This document shows positions 12,301-25,385 of a DNA stretch of 64,000 nucleotides, piece by piece. Source of the DNA: Rhynochetos jubatus (lineage: Eukaryota > Chordata > Aves > Eurypygiformes > Rhynochetidae); assembly GCA_027574665.1 (NCBI GenBank), contig CM050656.1, forward strand, positions 3,285,001 through 3,349,000. Direction: 5' to 3'. The notes below the pieces were generated by a model that was not told the DNA's origin, searched no databases, and saw nothing but the letters and a program-made list of their open reading frames with translations. The first letter of the stretch is position 1. Each line of letters starts with the position of its first letter. The translations under genes and the position numbers were made by a program.

Positions 12301-15300
12301 AATCTAGCAAGTGCCACACAACATATTCTTTTTGAAATGACAGCTTTACACTTGCTAAATAACACTGAGGAATCACCTCAGTAATTTATTTTGCAATAAA
12401 AGGAATACTGGTCTCTTACAATTTTTTTTTTTCAACATTTAAGATACTAAAAGGAATGGAAAAGCATTTGTTTTCATTCAGCTTTACATAAAACTAGTCC
12501 CTCCTCTCAGATTTTCAAAGGCAACATGAAAGGCAGTATGTCATGAAAAAGAAAAGGGGCCAGACACCAACTGTCCGATACTGAGTTCTTATTTTAAGGC
12601 TCATTTTAGTACAGACTATTTCAATTCACGTTTACCCAGGTTCTTCCACCGACTGTCACTACAGCCTGTCAAATACGAACACCAGAAAACTCCCTCGTCT
12701 TCCTGCAAGGGATTAGATGATGAAAACGGGAATGTAGAGCCCGTACACCCCTGAACGGGTGAAATAGTGATACTGCTTGTTTGGCTACCCAGGGCACAGT
12801 GTCATTGGGAAGGCACTGCATCCCACCCGTCCCTTCATCTTCCGCTTCGCAGAGAAGTCATCGCCTTACAAACCAGCAGTAATTCTCCAGCCTTGATTAG
12901 ACTTACGTAGGTGAAGGATTGTACAAATGTTTACTTTAACCGCTAGCAGTTGACATGGAAGCTTTATGTTTGAACCGGTGAATAATGCTAGGCTTTCCCT
13001 TCATGCTCCTTAATGCTTTTCTGACCTTATTTGCCTGTAAGTAGCTTTGCCATCAAAAGCTGTAATTCTGCTGAGTGATTTCCCAAATGCAAGAGGAGTC
13101 CTACTGTGTAATACTTGCTGGATCTCACAGTGTGCAGCATTACATTACACGCAGGGTTTAATACCGAGTGATTCCATTTTGCAGTCCGGCTAGTACAGTC
13201 TTATAATTAAATAGCAAACTCATACCGTGTAAAGGTCAAATGTATCAAACCTGCCAAAACAAAGGCCGCGTGTGTGGGACTCAAGATTGAAGGCCAAAGT
13301 CAGCATATACAAGATACTCATTTGTTAGCTTAAAAATTAGGTCTTGCTGTGGTAAGCAACTTATTTACTACAGATGTACTACATGAGGATGCACAGCAGT
13401 GATGAAGCTTGTGCATGGGGCTTAAAATGGGCTTTAGCTTTGTAACCTGTGACAGTTCCTCTCTTGGACGTATTAATTTTTTGAAAGAGAGGCATTAACC
13501 ACGCAGTAACTTTGCTTATATATTTGCTTTGATCTTGTTTTCGAGCCGTGTAATCAAAAGCTGGTGCTTGATCGCTAAGATTGCGTTTTATCTGTCAAGC
13601 TTTTTTAAGCTTTTAGAAGCTAACAGAGAGATTAGGTTTTGAATACAGGCTTCATATCCTAACCCCTTATGCAAATAGGTTTAACAGATAGAACAACACT
13701 CTGGTCCCTGGGTATATTAGAAAATATACCATAATATTATATATTAGACCTGCTCTGTAAGAAAAGAGAGTGTGTTACAGAAGCTTTACTGTGTCCATAA
13801 TTAATTCCTCTTGTCCTAGAAATGAGCTTTAGTCCATCTCCTTCAGAACTCATCCTGTCTGCTCTTCGTTTTGCACAGGTAAATATAATTCAGGCCCTTT
13901 TTAATAATTTGCTAGTCCAGTTTTAATTGGAAATGTCTAGGCTAGTCCTTGCTTCGTTCCCTTCTAATACATTTTGACCCTGGTTCACAGAGGTCAAATC
14001 AAACCGTGGTAGCATAGTTGGATTGACATCATATTTAAATCTGGAGTTTCCCTGTAATTGATTTTGCACTGCACACGGGCTGTAAATTAAATACAACATG
14101 TAAGCATTAAATGAATATACTTGAGCCTCCTCTTAATGCAACTTTGTCTTTCAGCTCTGTCCTTGCACAGTGAAACAGTTCTAAAACCAACCATGTTCAA
14201 CTGAGTCTGCTGTGGCAGGGTGTCGTGGTTTAACTCCAGCTAGCAAAATACAACTGAACCCAGCACACAGGGTTATATTATTCTCAGGGAGGGACTGCAC
14301 TGTGCAAACACATTGCGGGTTCCATCTACATATGGTCCTCAAAATACTGGATTTTGTTGTTGAAGAACATTTCAGAAACAACTATTTTGCAAAACCCTAT
14401 TTGAGGATGCTTAAATGTGGTTTTTCTTGAGTATGGCACAGGTTTGAATTTGCCAAATTTCTCTACCTGGCAATGTTTGCAATGTCATTGAGAGCAGGGG
14501 CTGCGTTGACATGAGATCATTATCTGTATTTATCAAATGAAAGATGCAGGAGTGGAGCAACAGCATTATTTGAATTGCTATGGTTATGAAGAAATATAAA
14601 AATGATAACTGCTGAGTAAATGTTAATAGCCAACATTGTCTGCTGGTGATGGTGAAAGAGTAGTACCCATTAAGAAGAAAAAAAAGAAATCAAATCCCTA
14701 GGAAAGCTGTTTTCCCTCTTACCATAATGACCAATGATGTTAACAGGATTTCTAATGGATGTTTTATACACTTCCCTAAAAGTATGTTACTAATAACTCT
14801 TACTTTGTCATATTTTATGTATTTATATTCAGCATATAAAAATGTAGCTGGCATCCTGTCTGCTAAAACATGCTTGTAATTGAGCTTTAAAAGCCTGGGT
14901 AAGCTGCTTCACAAAAGACACTGATGATAATTGGCAAACCAGCCCAACGGAGTTCAAACGTGAAGTATTGACGTTAGGTTGAAAAGAGAGCCAATTCTGA
15001 GACAAGTGAGAAAATTCGGGGCCGTCTCCAGTTCACATTATCCACTCAGTGCCTGTGCCCAGCTGAGTCTCTGGCTGTGGTGCGTGGCAGTTTCGCGGCC
15101 CAGGACCAGGCCTACGCCGTAGTTGCTGTTTCCAAATTCCACTAGTGAAACATTGTCTAGTCGATTAGCATTTAGTTTGTTTTCCTGACCAAGATATTAG
15201 AAATATATGTCATTAAGCAGGGCACACTCTGTAAGTACAGCAAAAGCTTATAAATAAGAGCAAACACCTTTGAAATACTCCAAAGTGTCATTATTTGGGC

Positions 15301-16745
15301 ATTAGCCAGGCGATATGTGGAAATCCACCAGCGCATTAGAACTGATTTTGGGCAGAGAGGTTTTATTTTTAATTTTATTTTACCTTATTTTAATTCTTTT
15401 TTTGTTCATTTTGTTTCAAACCGATGAACCAAGTCCTTCTATTTCATAAAGCAACTCCACGGACAGCTGCTGAGGCTACACATTGCTAACACACAACTCT
15501 GCTCTCTGCGGTGCTACAGTCAGGGTTCTACTTGAAAAAAGATGGATGAAAAATGAGGCTTTATTCCCTCAGTTGTACAAATATCTGCTGGTAGAAAGTT
15601 CCGATTTACAATTTTGCCCTCCAGAAACCTCTTCCCTGACATGACCTTTGTCCCCCCAGGAATAGCATCCTCTCCAGTTCCCCCTTTGCAGATCAGGATG
15701 GGTGGATCCTGGTATGGAGAGCTGGAGTTGCCCCTTGGAGCTCTGTGCTCGGGGCAGCTGCCGGGGCACCCTCTGCTCCCTTCGTGTGTGTAGGGTCAGC
15801 ATCTGTGTGTTGACTCATTTCTTTTTCTAGTTAGATAAATATTTTAAACAACAATCTATCCTTTAAATCATGGTCCCCACCTGGCCACCAGTGAGCATAT
15901 TATACATACCTGTGGTTCTAGGGCAAGTTATTAATACAGTGAGATTATTGTATTTATTCCAATTTCACTGTTCACAGCTCAGCACAAAGCCAGGGCTGCT
16001 TCTTAGTTCCCAATAAATCACCTTAAAAACATGATTTCATTACTCATCTGGATGTACTTTTGTTTTTCTAATCTATTTTTAGCTCTAATATATGTAGTGT
16101 CATTCAGGTATTATTGTCACGTTGGCTTTTTAATACTGAGCTTTGCACTGCAGGACTTATTTATTCTCTTAAGTTGTCTTATCATATGATAATGTACTAA
16201 GCCTTTTGCTCTGGATCACCAAAGTAAAGGTATTTGTGGAATGAAGAACAGATGGCACTGAACCAAGGTGTTACTCAGGGTGCTGCAGTTTACTGCTCTG
16301 TGAAATCCTCTCTGTATTAGTAGAATAATTAAAATATAGGCAGGATGCACCAGTACCTGGACCATTTTTGCTCAGGGCTCAATATGATATTGTATCTCCA
16401 GGCTTCCCAGTTTAAAACAGGAGAGAAAAATCAAAAGTCTGCCAGGGAAGAGGAATAATCAATAGTTACAAGCTACCAGTGACAAGGTAGTACTCATTAA
16501 ACCAAGGGGCAGCCTCAGCGCTGTCTGCGCCACAGGGTCCTGTTCAGCTGGGCAGCGCCACAAGGGGCCGTGCCGTACAGGAGCTCCCAGAACATTCGGC
16601 TAAACCAAGCTGACCCTGCCAAGGTTTTATTGCAGGGGGAGCCAAGTTGGATTGTACAGAATATACATACACTGGAATCTGTGCTTTATACGTTTAAATT
16701 GAAAAGCCTGAATCCATAATGAGGAGAAATTTATCTTTTCAAATT
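9319..16745. other. Long non-coding stretch
   Basis: No gene recognised. Contents are AT-rich sequence, an (AT)n microsatellite at 10306-10321, an AAGCTT(T)4AAGCTT small inverted repeat at 13597-13612, and T-rich patches near 15,360-15,410. Open frames (at most about 80 codons) are chance-like and lack domains or splice support. Confidence 0.45.
10306..10321. repeat. (AT)n microsatellite
   Basis: About eight AT units. A short simple repeat, likely length-polymorphic. Confidence 0.85.
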
Positions 16746-16998
16746 AATGGCTTTAAACTGGAAGAGGGGAGGCTGAGTTTGGACGCCAGGAAGGAATTCT
16801 TCCCAGAGAGGGTGGGGAGGCACTGGGACAGGTTGCCCAGAGAAGCTGTGGATGCCCCATCCCTGGGAGTGTCCAAGGCCAGGCTGGATGAGGCTTGGAG
16901 CAACCTGGTCTAGTGGAGGGTGTCCCTGCCCATGGCAGGGGGTGGCACTAGGTGCGCTTTAAGGTCCCTCCCAACCCAAACCATTCTGTGATTCCATG
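16746..16998 (+). mobile_element. CR1 LINE fragment (3' end, truncated)
   Basis: About 250 bp of a plus-oriented CR1 3' end, starting at 'aatggctttaaactggaaga', containing 'ggcactgggacaggttgccc', and ending 'aaaccattctgtgattccat'. It is nearly identical to the copy at 1766-2053 over the shared part but is truncated further at its 5' side. A 64-codon frame over it is repeat-derived. Confidence 0.95.
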
Positions 16999-17836
16999 AG
17001 TTTGTTTTTTTAGCTGATGTAAAGGAACCGAGTAAAGAGCCAAGCTGATCAGTCCTGCACCCGGCACTCTTCTGGCGGGAGAGAAAATGATAACGCTGGA
17101 AGAACTACCATTAGCTCTGCTAAAGGCTTCCCTCAACCCTTGTTAACACTAATGGCTGAGGCCAGCCTGTGGCTGGGGGCCAGCGTGGCTGGGATATGCG
17201 GGGGCACGCAGAGCGCTGGCGCATTGGCACCCTTCTGAAGCAAGCGGTAGCTAACAGACTGGTGACCCGTGAGAGACACACATCGCTCCTGCAGACAGAA
17301 AAGGGTGTGAAGCATGTCTGGGGGGATCCAAGGCAGACCATGCATCCTTTGCTTCGGATGATGCCCTGGCAGGTTTGCATGTGTGTCTTTGGTACCTAGT
17401 AGCTCAGCTGAATTAAGACGGAGTGGTCCCTTGGATTTGGTGCAACATCGTGGGGATGTTTCACACCCTGCCTTGGTTTTTTTTTTTTTCCCATTTGCTT
17501 CTCAAACATTGCCCTCTGTCTCAGGGTGATGGGAAACACATCCCAAGGTGTCAGGAGGATCTGGGTATCCCAATCCCTCGTGTGTGTGCCTGGCTGCACT
17601 TGCCTGTGGCGGCTGAGGAGGCACGACTGGCTTCCTTGCCCCTGCCCTGCCCCACTTGTTTTGACATGAGGGTTGCCCTTCAAGGGTAAATGCTTGGCCA
17701 CCAATTTCTGGAGGCCACCGCATCGCTGCTGAGCTCTAAGGTGCTTTAAATGCTAAGGATCTGTTTAAATTGAACCTGATTTGTACTTCATGTAATTTTT
17801 CATCACAAGTCCGTGTGTAACATGTTACGTGATTTA
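16999..17836. other. Non-coding stretch between two CR1 fragments
   Basis: No gene recognised. Relatively GC-rich for the window. It holds the 16-18 bp tandem duplication at 17160-17193 and a T13 run at 17477-17489. Overlapping frames of 70-102 codons on both strands reflect this GC-richness rather than coding. Confidence 0.45.
17160..17193. repeat. Two-copy tandem duplication, GGCCAGC..GTGGCTGGG
   Basis: An 18-bp copy (17160-17177) is followed directly by a 16-bp copy (17178-17193) that differs only by loss of 'CT'. This looks like a small slippage duplication. Confidence 0.8.
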
Positions 17837-17957
17837 AAAGATGTGTAGATGAGATGCTTAGGGATGTGGTTTAGTGTTGGACTTGGCAGTGTTAGGCCAC
17901 CAGTCAGAGCTGATGATCTTAATGGTCTTTTCCAACCTAAAAGATTCTGTGATTCTG
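17837..17957 (+). mobile_element. CR1 LINE fragment, different subfamily
   Basis: About 120 bp with the diagnostic order 'agatgtgtagatgagatgct', 'gtggtttagtgttggacttg', 'gatgatcttaatggtctttt' and 'ccaacctaaaagattctgtg'. The 'TTGGACTTGATGATCTT..GGTCTTTTCCAACCTAA' type of end separates it from the copies at 1.8 and 16.8 kb, so at least two CR1 subfamilies inserted here. Confidence 0.9.
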
Positions 17958-20900
17958 GCTCCATGAGGGCAGCCAGCTGTGGCAAAGTCCATTTTAAAAA
18001 GAACCTATTGTTTACAAGTGAGGTTTGACGCTACTTTGGACCTGACAGGTTTACCATATTTAGGGTAGCAGTGATACTATTCTGAAGATTTTTGTCATTC
18101 AGACCATTTCAGTGCCAATATCAAGTAACCCACTGCTGTAAAACACAGGTCCTTAAACTCACACCTTTTGGATAATTTTAATATATTATTCATATCACCT
18201 TTTTATTCTACTGCATTTTAAAAATCTGTTTATGGAAAAGTGCTCATGGAATGTATTAGCATTTGACCAGAATAGGGTTTTTAATTCAGCATGCAAGCAT
18301 TGACAATGAAGCATATATTATGCCTCCTACACAGCATTTACTGTCATTATAGTCGCCTACATATATTAAGTTATTTTGTTGATGATTATGGATGAATATT
18401 AGCCAAAGAACTTTGTGCAAAATAAAACCATAGTTGCCCACCATGTGAGAATGAAGGGGAAAAGGGCACAAATGAATGGCTTGGCTTGCAAGTGATAAAC
18501 TCACTGTTTTGAAACTATCTTAAGAAAACTAAGCGTTATATTCAGTCATCTGTTACTTGTTGCACTGTGGCATAACCCTGATGCCTTGAAGTTTTTTTTT
18601 CTGCTCCGAGTTCTGTCCCTGACCCCTTCTAAAGACAGCGCTGCAGGCACCAACCAGGGCTCTGGAGCTGTGAAGGGGGATGGAGACCGACGCGTGTGAG
18701 CATTTCCCAGTCTGTGCCATTCTCTTGACTGAGTCAGTAGGGCAAAAGTTAGTGTAATTTTTTAGTGCCATTGCCTTTATCAGACAACTGATTTATCGCT
18801 GTCATGGCGCGGACCTGCGTGAACGCTGAATTAATTCTGGACTGTCTGTAAATAGCCTATCGGGTATCAGTCGCTTCTGTCCCATGTGCAATGCTGTGCA
18901 CTGTCATAACGCCACACTAACTATTTTGCTAGCATCCATATAACCTGTGTCGTTATATTAGAGGCAAGGCTCTGTGATGATGGTATTGGTACAAACTGGG
19001 AATGACTTGGAAGATTCACTACCAGTCTGCTGGGTCCGTGGTTTGCCTTATTCTTCTGTGGTGCTCGACATCAGTTACTCTGTAAATGATGGACTGGGTG
19101 ACCGTGTCTGCAGGTCATGCAAACCTACATCTTTGACACCGGCTGATCTGGGTATTTTACCCTTCTGTCTTGTTTTGCAGCTGGATGTTACTAGGGGACT
19201 CGTGTGGGTTTGCCAATTCCCTATGGGGCTACTCTTGAAACCTGCCTCTGAGATCTGTGATGTTGGGAGTAAAAAAAGCTTTTGCATCACGTTTTCTCCT
19301 GGCTGAGTCTGAGCTGGTCTTTGCAGATCTCACTGCTAATTCTGATCTTACTGGTGTTGCCAGAGATCCTGAGCTGACTGTGTGTTTCCCCCGGGTCAAA
19401 GAAAAAGTATAAAGAATGGTTTAGTATGGTGGGCAAAGGTGGTCTGGCAGGTGCTGTTGGGGCCTTAATGCCCATGTTTTCTGCGTGACTGAGGAAACAA
19501 AGCAAGCTGTGGAGCTTGGGGAAGGCACAAAGTGACCTGGCAGCTTGTGGGAGGACACAGAGGGGCTACTGGTTTGTGGGGGATCTGCCACATTACTGAT
19601 AACTCCTGGTGTGAGCCGGTTCACGTTCTCCACTGTCATTATCTCCTGCAGACCCTGGTTTAAGGATTGGGAGTGAGGGGGAGGTGTGTGAAATGGATTT
19701 GATTTGTAGGTGTAGGAGGTACTGCAGTAGGTGCTGAGGAAATGTGAAGACAGAGCAGATGAGAGACAGAGGAGAAGGAGTCTCCCTTCCCTGGGGCAGA
19801 GCTGGGAGCTCTGCTCTGGTTTTGTCCAGGTGTGGGTCAGCAGTGTCCCTGCTGCCTGTTCAACCTCACTGGCGGAGCAAGGAGCAGTGAGCAATAGCAC
19901 ACAGGATGCTACAGCCAGGTGGAAGACCACATCCTGGGGGAACACAACCGTAATGAAGCATAGCTTTCACGTCCCTTTCTACCAAGATGCTCAGCTGTGC
20001 GAGTGCCAAGGTCCCTAGTGAGGGGGATAGCTGCATCTCCCTGAGAAACCTTGCATCCTGAAAGGGTGTCCTCAGGAATTATTCTGATGTGGCTGAACTA
20101 ATTTCTGCGTTTAATCAACATTGGTCACATCATTAGCAAAACAGCCCTTCCCCGTCTGCTCTACCTCCCCAAAATGAGTGGATGCCAACAGGAGATGCCA
20201 TTCTGCCTTGCTCAGCTTCACTTTAAAACAATGCAAAATAAAAGACATCAAATAAAACTAAGCAATGCCCTGAGGAGAGATCTGGTCACACTTTCTGCAG
20301 TAGCTTATCCAACCCAATAACAGATCTTGTGAACGCGTGTTGTCCGAGCACAGGCATTTGAAGTGCTACGGATCCCTTTCCATGGGTTGGGATATGCAGA
20401 GATGATTAGATTTACCCTTTGTAAATGATGGCCATTGCTTTTCTTGAGGAGAAGGAATGGATAGCCAGCACAGGGTAGAAGAGACTTTACAAAAAAAGTA
20501 GAAAAAAAAGGAAAAACCCAAAAGAAGAGAAAATAAAAATGGAAAGGAGAAAATAAGTGTCTTTTTCCACTGGAGTAAGTGAGTCTTGCTGTGTGCTGCT
20601 CGCTTTTCAGATACCAAGCGATCTAAACTGGTTCAGGTTGAAGTATGTACTAAGCTTTACATGGTATTCAATTCCCAGATCAGTATTTCTTTAAGCTCTA
20701 GCTGGCTGGTCATTTTGACCATATACAAAGCCCTGACATAAAACCAAACAGAAATTAATACAATCACTTGACAGCCAGAAGCTGGCTCCTAGAGCAGAAC
20801 TGCCTTGATAGTTGTTCTGATGGCTGCTCTGACTGCGCGAGCAGGGGCTGCGTGGCACTACCTCTTTCTCTGGGGCTGTGCCTTATCTCTAGCAATTTTC

Positions 20901-22117
20901 TGAGTGCGTGTTCTGCGCCGGCTGATCGCATCAAAAAAGGCAAAGAATTGAGCAGTTCAGGCGCTCGGTGGAAGGAGAGGCAAGCGATACAGATGGAGTG
21001 CTAAGATCTGTGCGTTTTGGCTATCCACTTCAACAAAACCTGCGGGAAGATTTGTTCAGAAATAAGCAAACAGATCCTGCAAGTGCGATTGTGTTTTCAT
21101 CTATAGGATAATGCTGCCTGGATACCCTTCCCAGCAAACCAGGAATCTCTTTGTGCTTTCTGATTACATTGTAAATCTCACTCACTCATCTGTCATAAAG
21201 ATTGATTTTTCTTTCGTTGGTTTGTCAGTATGTGGTTTTATCTCTTCACCCCTCTTTTCTCCCCCTCCATCCATAAACTGACGTTTTGCTGAAGTGAATG
21301 TGGCGACGTCTATGCTACATTACTGGGAGAAGCTCCAAAAATTGTATCTGCTAATTTGCAGGACTCATTAAAAAAGAAAAAATGCCAGCGTACAAGGTGC
21401 ATCATGCCCTGACCACACAGGCCTGCTCCCCTTTCCCTGGGTCTGTCACCCCCAGGCACCTCCTCCTGCTTTGGGCTTGGCTAAGCCTTTTCTAGGGGAG
21501 CCCTGGGACATTTTGGAGCACAATTTATCAGAGCAGGTCTGGGAGTAGTGACCAGCATTGCAGCTGTGTGCGCTCAAGGTGGTGTTGGAGAGGGAGCGCA
21601 AAGGTGGGCAGAGGTGCTTGCTCCTCCCCAGACCTCAGGATGCTCCCGGGTATCCCCTGAGCTGCAGCACAAGTAATTCAAGCCCTGGTAATTTGCAGTG
21701 TTATAGCTGTTAACTTTGGAAGGCTGGTAGTTATTTTGTGTCACCACTGACAAAGTTGATGACTTTCTTTCCCTTTACTGTATCAATTCAGTGACTTTTC
21801 TCTGTGCATATAAAAAGGCATGTTTACTTCGATTAGACAAATTGTGAATGCTAAATTACAGTCTGTACCGTTGAATCTGCTGTTTTTCTTCTGCCTGCTA
21901 TGGTAGACAGATACTCTGCTTTGGGAAGGCATGTAAACCTCTCCACAGCGTTTGGAGGCAATGGCCAACTTCTTATATTCTGCTTACACCTATCTCTACT
22001 TGATTTTCACAGATATAAGAGGCTTCAATTGTAGTGTCACCCTTATCTGTAGATGTAGGCTGATCAGGGCAGCACATACTGCTCGCAAGCCAGGGAGAAG
22101 TCTCCTAGAAGAGCATT
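17958..22117. other. Non-coding stretch
   Basis: No gene recognised. It includes the 174-codon minus frame at 19421-19945, which starts at GTG rather than ATG and has no domain I know (see rejected list). No repeats beyond short A/T runs. Confidence 0.45.
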
Positions 22118-22137
22118 ACTAATTGTGTACAATTAGT
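22118..22137. promoter_or_regulatory. Perfect homeodomain-type palindrome
   Basis: ACTAATTGTGTACAATTAGT consists of two 9-bp arms (ACTAATTGT / ACAATTAGT) around GT. It contains inverted TAATTG/CAATTA cores of the kind bound by homeodomain proteins. A second palindrome, CTAATTAATTAG, lies at 22463-22474. Binding is inferred from motif likeness only. Confidence 0.35.
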
Positions 22138-22462
22138 TATGCAGTTTTAAACTCAGGCTTAGCTCACAGCCTGAACACACACAGACTATCAGCCGGCTAC
22201 TTGTGATGGTGCCTAGAGAATTCTGGCCGTCTACAAGCTGTGCTGTGCATCGCTGGCCCTATTTGCTGTGCTCAAACTCTCTGCGAGAGCTTAAAAATTC
22301 GGCAAACCATTGATTTAAAGCAACTTTCCATGTATAAAAATGCACGTGGGATGGAACCTTTAGAATAATAAACTGCAATGCTTTATATAATGCTTTAAAT
22401 CTCTACAAAGCACATTATAACTAGAGCTGCCCTGCGCCTGGGCACGGAGCTTGGGTTGCAGC

Positions 22463-22474
22463 CTAATTAATTAG
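22463..22474. promoter_or_regulatory. CTAATTAATTAG palindrome
   Basis: A perfect 12-bp palindrome with overlapping TAATTA cores typical of homeodomain recognition. It sits 325 bp from the palindrome at 22118. The AT-rich flanks include TATAAA-like and GCTTTAAA-like words. Enhancer function is only a guess. Confidence 0.3.
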
Positions 22475-23504
22475 CTGTTCTGAAATCTGCATGGGAGGGA
22501 AAGTCAGCTGCCCCACGGAGGAGTCAGCAGAGGAGATGGAGCCCTGCCCCATCCCTCCGCTGGTGCTAGCCTTGTCACCACATCACAACCACCACCATCA
22601 CCACCTTCATCCATCCATTTTCTGCTCCCAGGGCTCTGAAAGTCCTTTTGCCTCACCCAGCTGAGATGACAACCATTATCTTCTGGGTTTCTTAATTCTT
22701 TCCCCCTGATTACCCTGAAATCCTGGGCCAGACCCTGTGCTGGTATGGACTGCTCTCCCACATCTTTAACATTGGATACAATATGCATATAAGTATTAGT
22801 GAACAGGCAAGTTACAATCTTATGATGGTGGAAAACTGAGAGTGGTGCAGCCACAATATCTTTGGAGGACACTGAAGCAAGAGCCACCTGTACTGGCTCC
22901 TCAGAAGTTGGCATCTCTTTATGGCTAACAGAGGAAAACCTGCTTACAGAGGCATACAAACTCAAATGAGTTTTGGTTTGTTTTGCTTCTCCTCCCTAGT
23001 AAATCCATGTGTCCTTCTTGGGACATTTGAAGGTAGAACAGTAAATGGCATCTCATCACACTTATTAAATCCCAGGTAGAGAACTGCTGTAGCCAGGTAT
23101 GGCCCTTTTGGTCCTCAGGCAAATCTATTTATTGGTGTGGGAGAGGGCAGTTGTGACCCCATGGCTGTGTCCCCGCTTGGAGAAGAGGAAGGGCTGGCAA
23201 GGCTCCCGCAGGAAGCCCCAAAGATGTCACAGGGCCCAGGAAACTCCTTTAAACAGCTGAGGAGGAAAGGAATGGGATCCATTTTACACAAGAGGGCCCC
23301 AGTCGCTAGTGGCATCCTCAGTGGATGCTCGTCTCCAGCCCGAGGCAGTGGTGGAGGGCTATGGCACCATCCTGGGGTCCAGCCTCATATGCTGGCTTGG
23401 GTCCTCCCTCCCTGTGGGGCAAAACCAGAGAATGGGCCCAAAGAAAACCTACACCTTTCTGTGGATGTAGACACAGCCCTCTGAAAGGTCACTGTGATGG
23501 TCAC

Positions 23505-23527
23505 TTTTTTTTTTTTTTTTTTTTTTT
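23505..23527. repeat. Homopolymer T23 tract
   Basis: The longest homopolymer in the window, preceded by 'gatggtcac' and followed by 'aggcagc'. On the minus strand it reads as A23, so a retroposed poly(A) tail is possible, but no insert body is recognisable. Confidence 0.9.
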
Positions 23528-24543
23528 AGGCAGCTCCTCATTTTCTTAATGTGAGAGATTATTTCTAAAGTTAATTATGAAATCTTTAGTATTAAATATT
23601 CAGGAACACTTATTTTTGAATACCTTAGGTTTAATTTAGGTTCTTTGAAATTTTAATATCTTGCTTTAATATTTAATGCTACCCTGACATGAGTATAGAA
23701 ATCTAAAGTCTATTCTTTGAATGAAACGAGTCCTGGATTTCTTTATGGAAAAGGCTGAGATGGAGAGGTGAGGAAAGGGTTTATCTTGAAAGGATGCAAC
23801 TCTCCTCCCTGTCGATGTGTGGGCCATTGCAGTATTTCTACATAAACATGTTCTTTTTGCACTACTCTTGTCAAAGTAACATAGGCTCAGGCATGCGAAG
23901 TATTTTTTTCTTTCCTTTCTGCTAAAGACCACAGCCTCTCCGATGTGGCAGACTGTTTTGGGTCTTCTGCATCGCTCCCATCCATTGAGCAGCACCAGGA
24001 CTGCGCTGCGTATCAGGCTCTGTCCCATTTTTTCAGTTGGATGTGCTGCTGAGAAAACACTCACAGTGGTTTTCTTTGGGGCTCAACGGAACACAACAGA
24101 CATAAGGGTCTGGGCAGTAAATTGGACAGAACTTAGTGTTAGCCAGATGCTTTGTGGGTGAAGAATGAACGTGTTATCCTCATGTGGTTTGTTTACTGAT
24201 CCGATGCCAAGCGGGTCGCTCCTGTGCAACATCAGCTAGTTAGCGAGCAGTGGGGGTGTCCCAGGGAGCTGCCTGGGGCAAAGGCTGTGCCCGCATCCTC
24301 CCTGCACAAGGAAATGAGGTGCCATTTGTTTCTGTTCACTCACAAGGCTAATCCAAGTGTGAATTCCAGACCGTTGTGAAAACGACCCTTCATGCACATA
24401 CATGTTACACGTATGTGTATGTACTGGGTGTTGCAGCCTTCCTCAGTTCCTATGTCAGCTCTAACTAAAGGCTCTCTTAGTTATTAAAATCTCTTTAATG
24501 TGTTTTATAGTGCAGTACCTTCAACTGAGAAGCATTAATTTTT

Positions 24544-24554
24544 GGGGGGGGGGG
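24544..24554. repeat. G11 run
   Basis: Eleven G followed by AGGGGAG. A short G-rich tract. Confidence 0.85.
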
Positions 24555-25367
24555 AGGGGAGTTTAGCTGCCTAATTACCAGACGCCATTAATTTGTGAGC
24601 TGCATGTAAAGTAGTGAGTAATACAGGCTTTGTGAAATTTTCCAAGAACCTACGTTAGAGTCAAGATGCATAAAAATAGTTAAAAATAAAAAACCCACAA
24701 GCTGATGGGGTTTAGTGTTTAAAAGATACAGGCAAGCCTGTAGCTGGAAGAAAACTGAATTTGCCTTGGGAAACAGAGGGTTCTTTTTAAGGACAGAGCA
24801 TGAGACTTGCATGGAGGATTTTGCTGCTGCCGTATTCAGAAGGCATGGGAAAAGTATCAGCTAAAGGTGATGGAGCCAAGTTGCTAGGTGCTGAGTGTCA
24901 AAGAGCAAGAAAATATGTGTGAGCATGCAAAAGAGCAGCAAGCAAAATTATTATCACAAAGGCTCTCTGTGAAAGAGAACAGGGTATAATGGGGCTGATT
25001 TTGAAAAGCAGTTTTGTCCAGTTTTGTGCCTGCAATTTTATATGAACTCCTAATGCCGGTGCATCTTTATGGCCACGTTTTATGCACTTTTAGATGATCA
25101 CCTCTCCGGCTCTTACTGCCAATCAGTTAGATTTCCACAGGTCTGATATCATGTACCATTATCCACAAAGTATAATAGCACGTACAAGTAGTCTCACCAA
25201 GTTAACCAGACTTTATGTGCCAGCCTAACTTGGCACGGATGAGGATGTCACCACCGATCTCCAAGCCTCCGTCTGTACCGCGTAATTATTTGTGACAGCA
25301 AGATATTATTTTCAGATGTGAGGACACTGAATCACTAAAGGCGTTTTAAATCCCTGGTAAATGTCTG

Positions 25368-25385
25368 CACACACACACACACACT
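25368..25385. repeat. (CA)n microsatellite
   Basis: Nine CA units, interrupted after 'acact'. Confidence 0.85.

Noticed and set aside
19421-19945. 174-codon minus-strand frame whose start looks like a signal peptide
   Set aside because: The first codon is GTG, not used for ordinary eukaryotic starts. The rest is a low-complexity Ser/Pro/His mix with no domain, and a plus frame is open over the same DNA.
23505-23527. T23 as the poly(A) tail of a minus-strand retroposed gene
   Set aside because: No coding remnant or target-site duplication could be recognised on either side.
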